Assembly (NCBI GenBank): GCA_035771175.1
Contig: CM069596.1
Location: 10,280,001-10,344,000 of the forward strand
DNA from: Paratinospora sagittata
Lineage: Eukaryota; Streptophyta; Magnoliopsida; Ranunculales; Menispermaceae
Length of the DNA: 64,000 nucleotides
Direction of reading: 5' to 3'
The notes beneath the pieces are model-generated. The model saw only the letters and a program-made list of their open reading frames with translations. It made no database searches and had not been told where the DNA came from. Below, in pieces: positions 58,011 to 64,000 of this stretch (position 1 is its first letter; every line of letters begins with the position of its first letter). Position numbers and translations under genes: made by a program.

Positions 58011-58496
58011 AATGTTGGATATCTCAGAGCAGTGGTAGCTCCGCAGGCAACTTATCACGAAACACATCAGAGAACTCCTCTACTAAAGGCTTGGCCTGCT
58101 AAGGAATGATAGCCTCTGGTTCTACTATCTTGCTCACTAAAGCAAACACCATGCCTGACTTCTCCATCTCCTGCTCGAACTTTGCTTAAGTTAAGAGGTT
58201 TGAGGGTTGAGGGTTGCTCGTCTCTGCTGGGCAGCAACACAATTTTCAAACCTCCAAACTAGAAATTGTAAGTATTGGTCCGCCCATCATGAAGCACGTC
58301 TGTCATACTGCCATGGTCGCCCAAGTAATAGATGGCAGGCATCCGTAGCCACAACATCACACAACATGTCGCCCTTATACTTGTTACTGATGGAAAGAAT
58401 AATTGATGTGCGATGAGAAATTGTAACCTCGTTGCCTTTTTTCAACCAAGCCAATTTGTAGGGCTTCGGGTGCTTGGTTGTTGACAAGCCCAATTT

Positions 58497-58751
58497 CTAC
58501 ACAGCGTCCTCTGAGATCACGTTCTCACAACTGCCCGAATCAATCACAAAACGACAGACCTTGCCACCAATGGTACAGGTGGATTGGAAGATAATGTTTC
58601 GTAACGAATAATCTTGTTGTTGTGGTGCTAAGAACATTCGTCGTACCACTAGCATTTGGCCAGAATCACCTTCAAGTTGCTCCTCGCCATCTGGGGACTC
58701 CTCACCAGTATTAAATTCAAGTTCCACTACAGTCTCTGGTACATTATCCTC
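58497..58751 (-). pseudogene. gypsy aspartic protease
   Basis: An acidic linker (VVELEFNTGEESPDG) is followed by MLVVRRMFLAP and the protease active site in CRFVIDSGSCENVIS; the DSG triad is at 58541-58530. The site is intact, unlike the broken one at 13287. The open frame extends upstream into the duplicated zinc-knuckle region. Confidence 0.8.
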
Positions 58752-59165
58752 CTCTTCAGCACTGTTAACCATCAGCGCCTTGCGTTTCGTTTTACACTCT
58801 AATTTCGATGCTCTGGTTTGCGTACCCAAAACAACGCATAGTACTAGATCTAAATCCAAATATCGTCTTCTGATCTTGTGATGGTTTAATAGTCGATGGT
58901 GTAGATCCAAAAGGACTTTGTTGATTAGCACCCGTGCCTACTGTGCCAAAAGTCACACTCTTCAGCACTGTCAACCATCAGTGCCTTGCGTTTCGTTTTA
59001 CACTCTGATTGTCGATGCTCTGGTTCGCGTACCCAAAACAACGCATAGTACTAGATCTAAATCCAAATCTCGTCTTCTGATCTTGTGATGGTTTAATAGT
59101 CGTTGGTGTAGATCCAAAAGGACTTTGTTGATTAGCACCCGTGCCTACTGTGCCGCAAGCCACAC
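58752..59165 (-). repeat. 206-bp tandem duplication across the gag zinc-knuckle region
   Basis: Unit 1 (58752-58957) and unit 2 (58958 to about 59165) are nearly identical, with landmarks CTCTTCAGCACTGT, ACGCATAGTACTAGATC and AAAAGGACTTTGTTGATTAG in both. Each contains the frameshifted remains of a CCHC knuckle. A one-base indel separates the two. The paralogous minus-strand frames 58792-58974 and 58978-59163 reflect this. Confidence 0.9.
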
Positions 59166-59760
59166 CACCTCAGTAGGCTAACTGTTTCTCATACTATTGG
59201 GCTCTTTAGGGTGCTTCAGAAACTGTAACAGGATCAAACATGTTCAACATGTCCTGAAACTGTGGACGCATCCCGCCAATATAGCTTGACACCAACTGAT
59301 CTTCTATCTCCATGATGTCATTACGAGCCAACAATTGATACAACTCTGTCGTGTAGTCGTCTACAAAACGATATCCTTGGTGCATGTTCTAAAGTCACTG
59401 GCACATCGTTCGCACATAATTATATGAGAAGAAGGTAGCCCGCATGTGTTTCTTCATCTTCTCCCAAGTCGCAATTTTGGGTTTTCCCAGTCACACCCTC
59501 ATTGCTTTATTCTGCTGCCACCATGCCGCTGCCCTAGCTCATAGCCTAGTGGCTACCAAGGGAACCCGTCGATCTTCTGGAACATCTTTAAATTCCAAGA
59601 TCTCCTCAACAACAGCAAGCCAATCAAGGAACTCTTCTGGCTGGATGTTCCCATGGAATTCTAAGATGTCGACCTTGATCCCCAAATCCCATCGCCTTTC
59701 CCCACTGTGCACCATAAGGTTCCTACGTGGCTGTGGTGCTTGACCGAATGGGTTGCCATC
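59166..59760 (-). pseudogene. gypsy gag (Retrotrans_gag) relic
   Basis: Minus-strand text in alternating frames matches Retrotrans_gag: EEILEFKDVPEDRRVPLVA, AAAWWQQNKA, TWEKMKKHMRATFF, DDYTTELYQLLARND and YIGGMRPQFQDMLNMFDPV. Stops replace residues near 59560 and 59395. It precedes the zinc-knuckle duplication and protease as expected. The plus-strand frame 59444-59743 is its shadow. Confidence 0.8.
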
Positions 59761-59789
59761 ATCATCTATATTAGCATTTGTAGGATTTT

Positions 59790-60327
59790 GGATCAGATCC
59801 TGTCTCTGCAGGATTTGGGATCAGAGTCTCCCCTGTAAATAGACCATCTATCACATCCTCAACCTGATAAACAATACCATTATCCACCAATATCATAATT
59901 CAAAATCAACATCGTCCATATTCTATCATAATTCCATTTATACCACAAAGTACTAAACACCTGTCATAACCATTTATGTCAGATAATACACATCTACCTA
60001 ACATGAACTCCATACCAAGATCTTACATCTATTTATATTACAAGTGTGGGGTGATATATACATATTTACATAATACAAAGTAACAAAATAAATATATACA
60101 TCCTGTATTAGTCACCTACGTCAAAGTGGAATCTTCTGGCAAGGCTTCAGTTCCTACTGATAGGCTATACCCTAGCCTTTGTCCACTCCTGAAAGACTTG
60201 AAAATGTGATAAGGGTGAGCCAACGATGCCCAGTTAATAGAATTTAATTATATCATCATTTATACACCTAACATCTCATGTATGCATGCATGCTCCTTGA
60301 CATGACATAAACAATGCATATCAATAT

Positions 60328-60364
<37 letters not shown>

Positions 60365-61963
60365 GCAAATTCAAGTTATCATATAAGCAATGCAACTTAA
60401 AACAACACCTTATTCACCTTTATTCCAGTGATGTGACGAGTATCCCAAAGTTTACATTAAACATATAACCCATGGGAACACCTTTCAACCTCAACCTCAA
60501 CTTTGTCTCACATTTAAATTTATTAACTAGAATAATTACCATCAGTGGTCATAAATATAGAGTCCACCTAATACCCCAACGTGAGTTTCCATGCCGTTGT
60601 TAAAAGTCTATCTCCGCACCTTTTGGAGAATAAACCCAATATTGATCATGTGACTCAGCCAAACATCAAATAATACCCCCTCCACATGACTAACTGAAGA
60701 TTTATAAAACACCTCCTTTAATTCATGTTTGTATCAACTCACGTGGATTAAAGGGTTTTTTCCCTTTTAAATCACACCAAGCCATTTTCACAAGCATACA
60801 TGAACAAACATTCAATATAATAGGATGACATAAATAACAGTATAACCAAAATTCTACTCACAACAACTGCCAAAAGCTAAACTCCATACTCTCAACCAAG
60901 TGTATGACAACTCTCTAATATCACCTGCATAATTCATTTATTCATAATTCAACAAGTTATATTTCATATAACACACCATGTACATATACAAGCCCAAAAA
61001 TACTCAACTAACTCTTTGGTTTCATTCACATGTGAAAGTCTCCAAATACTCCTTGGAAACATTTTGAATATTATTTTACAATGAAAGATAACAATTTAAA
61101 ATCTTTCATCTATTATTTCACTAATTTCAAATTTCAACGTGTACACCAGAACCATTCAACCAATTCCCAAAAATAGTAATCGATATCCAAAAATCATGAT
61201 TTTGACATTGAAACGTCTGGAATTGATCCATCTACGATTCTATGGTCTCAAATCGTATTTCCATTGGGGTTTAACAAGGTTTCAAGTCACCAGTGTCAAA
61301 TTTAGCTTTCGGCAGCTGTACCGGCGCCAATATTATACATGGACACAAACAAATTACATATGCGGGGTCTACGCCACTATAGGAGTAATAATATATCATT
61401 TTTACATATTTTCACTCAAAGTGGGTTCAAACCCTATTTTTAAAAATACCACAAAACACCTCCTATACAAAAAATTATACTAGTAGAATCATCACACGTT
61501 GCTTAAAGATCAATTTTACAACAAAAAAGAGTGAAAATTACTTACCGGAACCCTAAATCAGCCATGAATAAGTTGTTTTCCTTTTCGCCCTTTCTTTTCT
61601 TCGTTCTCTGCTAGTACTTCTTCTCCTCTTTTTTTATTTTTTTAAACATGTTAGAGAGAGTTAAATTAGAGCATGTCTTAATAATTGCTCCTATACACCC
61701 ATATGCTAAATAAGAATCTAACTCCCATCTCATTTAACTCTCATCTCATTTAATATAGTTAACACCCATCTAAGTTACCACTCATGTCATCGAATACAAT
61801 TTAAATTAAATCAATATAATTTAACTTCCATATTATTACACCATTTTCACTTTACAAAAGCACTCAATTTAATGAGCTAATTGTATATATTACTTTCAAT
61901 AACCTTCTATGATCAACCAAAAATTTTGAGGTATTAGCTTTTATAAAAATGAGGGTTGTTACA
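59790..61963 (-). mobile_element. gypsy LTR C, related to LTR A/B, left end truncated
   Basis: Ends at 61963 with GGGTTGTTACA (TGTAACAACCC on the minus strand). It shares blocks with LTRs A and B, such as CCAAAAATCATGAT with CTACGATTCTATG near 61186-61245 and CTCCCC-TAAA-GACC near 59827. No polypurine tract or integrase tail follows on its right, so it is a solo or truncated LTR. The left end is lost against the gag of a different gypsy element. A TA microsatellite lies at 60341-60363. The 114-codon frame 61139-61483 lies in the LTR and is not a gene. Confidence 0.6.
60341..60363. repeat. (TA)n microsatellite
   Basis: About 11 TA dinucleotides within LTR C. Confidence 0.95.
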
Positions 61964-62870
61964 TCAAGAATATTAAAAAAGATTAACATTCATAAGCAAA
62001 ATTTAATAAATTCTTTATGCAAAAATGTTATATGTGTGTGTGTGTGTGTGTTACCCCTAACTTTCATTTGGTTCGGTTTAAATCAACTTTCTAATGTGTA
62101 AACCAGAAACCAAATCGAACCAAACTGATTGCATTGGTTCGGTTCGATTTTTTGATTTCGACGGTCGCAGTGAACACCCCTACTTGAAGGTGTACTTGTA
62201 ACCAAGTTGGTGAAAATTGTAGAAAGGGATCCCATCTCCCAAGAACTACAGCAGTTACAAAAAGCACAAGATGCACTTCAAGTGATGAGGGGCCCTGCAC
62301 ATAAGGTGCAAGGAGATGTCTGAGTAAAATGAGGTGCAAATTCTTAAAAACTTAATTATATATTATTTTTTAGTAAAAGAATTAAAAAATAGATAAAAAT
62401 CAATAAAAGTTTTAAAATTCTTCAATCATACGTTATAATCTTCATAATAGCATAACACTAATGGTTATATTTCATAGTTGTTACATTATGTTTATATTTT
62501 TTATATTCAAAATTTAATTGAAGAGAAAACAATAAAGCAAAGAAGAATAAAAAAACAATTGTAACACTTTTGTAACAACATTTTATTGTTTTTATAAAAC
62601 CAAAACACAAGTTTCCTTAATGTTTTATGTTCTATATTGTATATTAAGTATATTTATTCAAAGAAGAGAGAAAAATAAATATATATAATGCAATTCTTAT
62701 TTCATGATTAAATAGTTTTTTTTTACGTGAGCAAGAAAGTGAAACACACTTAGGCACATTAAGGCACACGCCTCAAGTGCACTAAGGTGCATGATTGAGT
62801 TAATGCGCATCAAGGCGCGCTGAGGCACACTAAGGAAAACACCTTGATAATGACAAATATCTTTCTCCTT
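61964..62870. other. non-coding; (TG)n and short repeats
   Basis: A (TG)n run lies at 62034-62051. GGTTCGGTT phrases in both orientations occur at 62070-62150. At 62740-62840 there is a cluster of short AAGGCRCR/AGGCACA phrases. No gene is supported; the minus-strand frame 62091-62339 spans the simple repeats. Confidence 0.5.
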
Positions 62871-62879
62871 CATTCTCTC

Positions 62880-63250
62880 TTGCTAAATATGATGATGACA
62901 AAGTAATTTGGAGCTTGGTGTCAAATGGCAATTTTTCTATATCCACTGCTTGGAGTTATTTTAGTGATAAGCATCGTGTTTTTCCTTTGGATGATCTTAT
63001 AAGGACAACATTCTTAGACTTAGCCACACATTTTTGCAACCTTCTCTTGGCAAACTTCCCCCTACTAACTTGTTGGTCAGGTTCAACATTATTGTGGATT
63101 TTTTTATGTTGTTTATGATGGATGGGAAGGGAGTCTATTTCTATTAAGCATCTTTTCTAATATGGAAGGGTATATGGAGATTGTGCTCTACCCTTAGAAG
63201 AAGAAGTATTTGTTAGGAAAAGGAAGCAAAGTGGATCCTTCATTATGGCT
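62880..63250 (+). pseudogene. LINE zf-RVT relic
   Basis: The frame reads DKVIWSLVSNGNFSISTAWSYF, the start of the zf-RVT domain in plant LINE ORF2. After a frameshift LLGKLPPTNLLV-like text follows. It is short and degenerate, a second LINE fossil distinct from 53154-54830. Confidence 0.55.
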
Positions 63251-63480
63251 CCTTCAAGTCTTCTATCATCACCATACACCATATATGGTGGGAAAGGAAT
63301 AGATGAAGGAGAATGGAAATTTTGAGATCCATTGACTTAATCTAACGTACATTACCTATGATGTTAAAACTTAAAACTAGAGCCTCCTCCATTGGTGTTT
63401 CTCTCTATTCCAAGTGCACTCGGTACGTTACTTCCCAATGGGAATTGCCAATCATATGTTTTGTTGTAGAGGATGCTCAT

Positions 63481-63552
63481 AGCAGGTGGAAACATGGTGC
63501 ATTACACAAGGAGTTAGAATATTTTGAGAAATATGAACATGCCAAGGTGTAG
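63481..63552 (+). pseudogene. gypsy integrase tail on plus strand
   Basis: The last codons read HGALHKELEYFEKYEHAKV and stop at 63552. They parallel the end of the minus-strand integrase at 55382 (IQQELAYFHKLEHPKKETV), and as there the LTR begins inside the stop region. Only the extreme C-terminus is recognisable. Confidence 0.6.
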
Positions 63553-64000
63553 TTGGGTGGTGGAGTCCAAGGTCACGTGTGGAATTTTGATAAAACAACA
63601 CTAGTTCTTGATGAAAAACGGCGTGATGATCAATACTCATAGCGCTATGACTAATTTGCTTTTTTTTGGCAAAGTCCATCGTTAAGGCCTTCAAATTAGC
63701 TTTTTTTTTTTTTTAATGCTAGGAAAACTTTGTTTCGAGTATAACTCAAGTTAGAAGAGTCTGTTTTTTTTTTTTTGTTGTTGCTACGCAATCTCTCTCG
63801 TGAGATCTTTCTTTTTAGATAGTTTTTAGGATACTTTTTATTTTTGTAAAAATTTGTTATTTTTAGAATTTGAGTCTATTTAGAAGATTGGTTGTTATTA
63901 TTTTCAGAATTAGAATCTATTAAAAGTTTGTTCATGGATTTTGCTTATTTAAAGGTCATTGTATGAGTTAGTTAGCTACAAAATGAATTAAGAATTTTGG
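63548..64000 (+). mobile_element. gypsy LTR in plus orientation, cut by window end
   Basis: Begins TGTAGTTGGG at 63548. It aligns with the reverse complement of 54950-55386 through landmarks CACGTGTGGAATTTTG, GAGTATAACTC, TTTTTAG and CTTATTTAAAGG (TATA box). It is related to the 3' LTR of the minus-strand gypsy element but strongly diverged. Its end lies beyond the window. Confidence 0.65.

Noticed and set aside
61139..61483. 114-residue plus-strand ORF
   Set aside because: Lies within LTR C and its sequence matches non-coding LTR A/B blocks at 17962-18243.
63358..63480. LINE RNase H or other exon upstream of the integrase tail
   Set aside because: No motif supports it; only the last codons from about 63481 match the integrase end.
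1..64000. CRISPR arrays, bacterial operons, rRNA genes
   Set aside because: None seen. Tandem repeats lack the short-repeat/unique-spacer structure, and gene content is plant nuclear.

Overview
This window looks like a repeat-rich nuclear segment from a flowering plant, most likely a eudicot with a TE-heavy genome. Three things point there: the first two coding exons of an MIKC-type MADS-box gene of the SOC1/TM3 clade, a plant mobile domain (PMD) pseudogene, and almost every plant transposon order (Ty1/copia, Ty3/gypsy, MULE, CACTA, Tourist-like MITE, LINE, SINE). It is AT-rich. I see no bacterial operon, rRNA gene, functional tRNA gene or CRISPR array. Nearly every open frame is a degenerate transposon fragment.

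Layout. 1-5.6 kb: one end of a CACTA element cutting a copia-like repeat, a copia RNase H relic, an unassigned ORF and a MITE. 5.6-35.3 kb: a Mutator-like element (MULE) with inverted terminal regions at 5598-5861 and 35043-35250. Its transposase gene on the minus strand is split in two (7033-8130 and 34448-35042). The split is caused by material bracketed by the two ends of a copia element, 8136-34442, with CAAAA target duplications on both sides. Inside that bracket lie a degenerate plus-strand gypsy element (11864-16369), a minus-strand gypsy unit arranged LTR-internal-LTR-partial internal (16370-26857), a second MULE transposase 5' part (26889-28563), a SINE, and a PMD pseudogene (31719-33185).

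35.3-52.7 kb: an apparent promoter region with a tandem duplication, then MADS exon 1 (37235-37416) and exon 2 (52625-52706). The 15.2 kb first intron holds a three-level nest of solo-LTR-like insertions (40668-47322 > 41307-45677 > 42826-44459), each level with its own 5-bp target duplication. It also holds an internally deleted copia element (47714-51344) whose gag carries a short LINE-like insertion. No K-domain exon is visible downstream.

52.7-64 kb: a LINE reverse-transcriptase pseudogene, a minus-strand Ty3/gypsy polyprotein relic (about 59760-55382) with its polypurine tract and 3' LTR, another gypsy LTR, a second LINE scrap, and the tail plus LTR of a related gypsy element on the plus strand running off the window.

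The only candidate host gene recognised with confidence is the MADS-box gene. The rest records layered transposition, deletion and recombination. The most informative signals are the target-site duplications that order the nested insertions, a duplicated copia/MULE junction, the MADS intron inflated by nested LTRs, and arrays of paired GC-rich boxes in the U3 of four copia LTRs that differ in core sequence but share an architecture.
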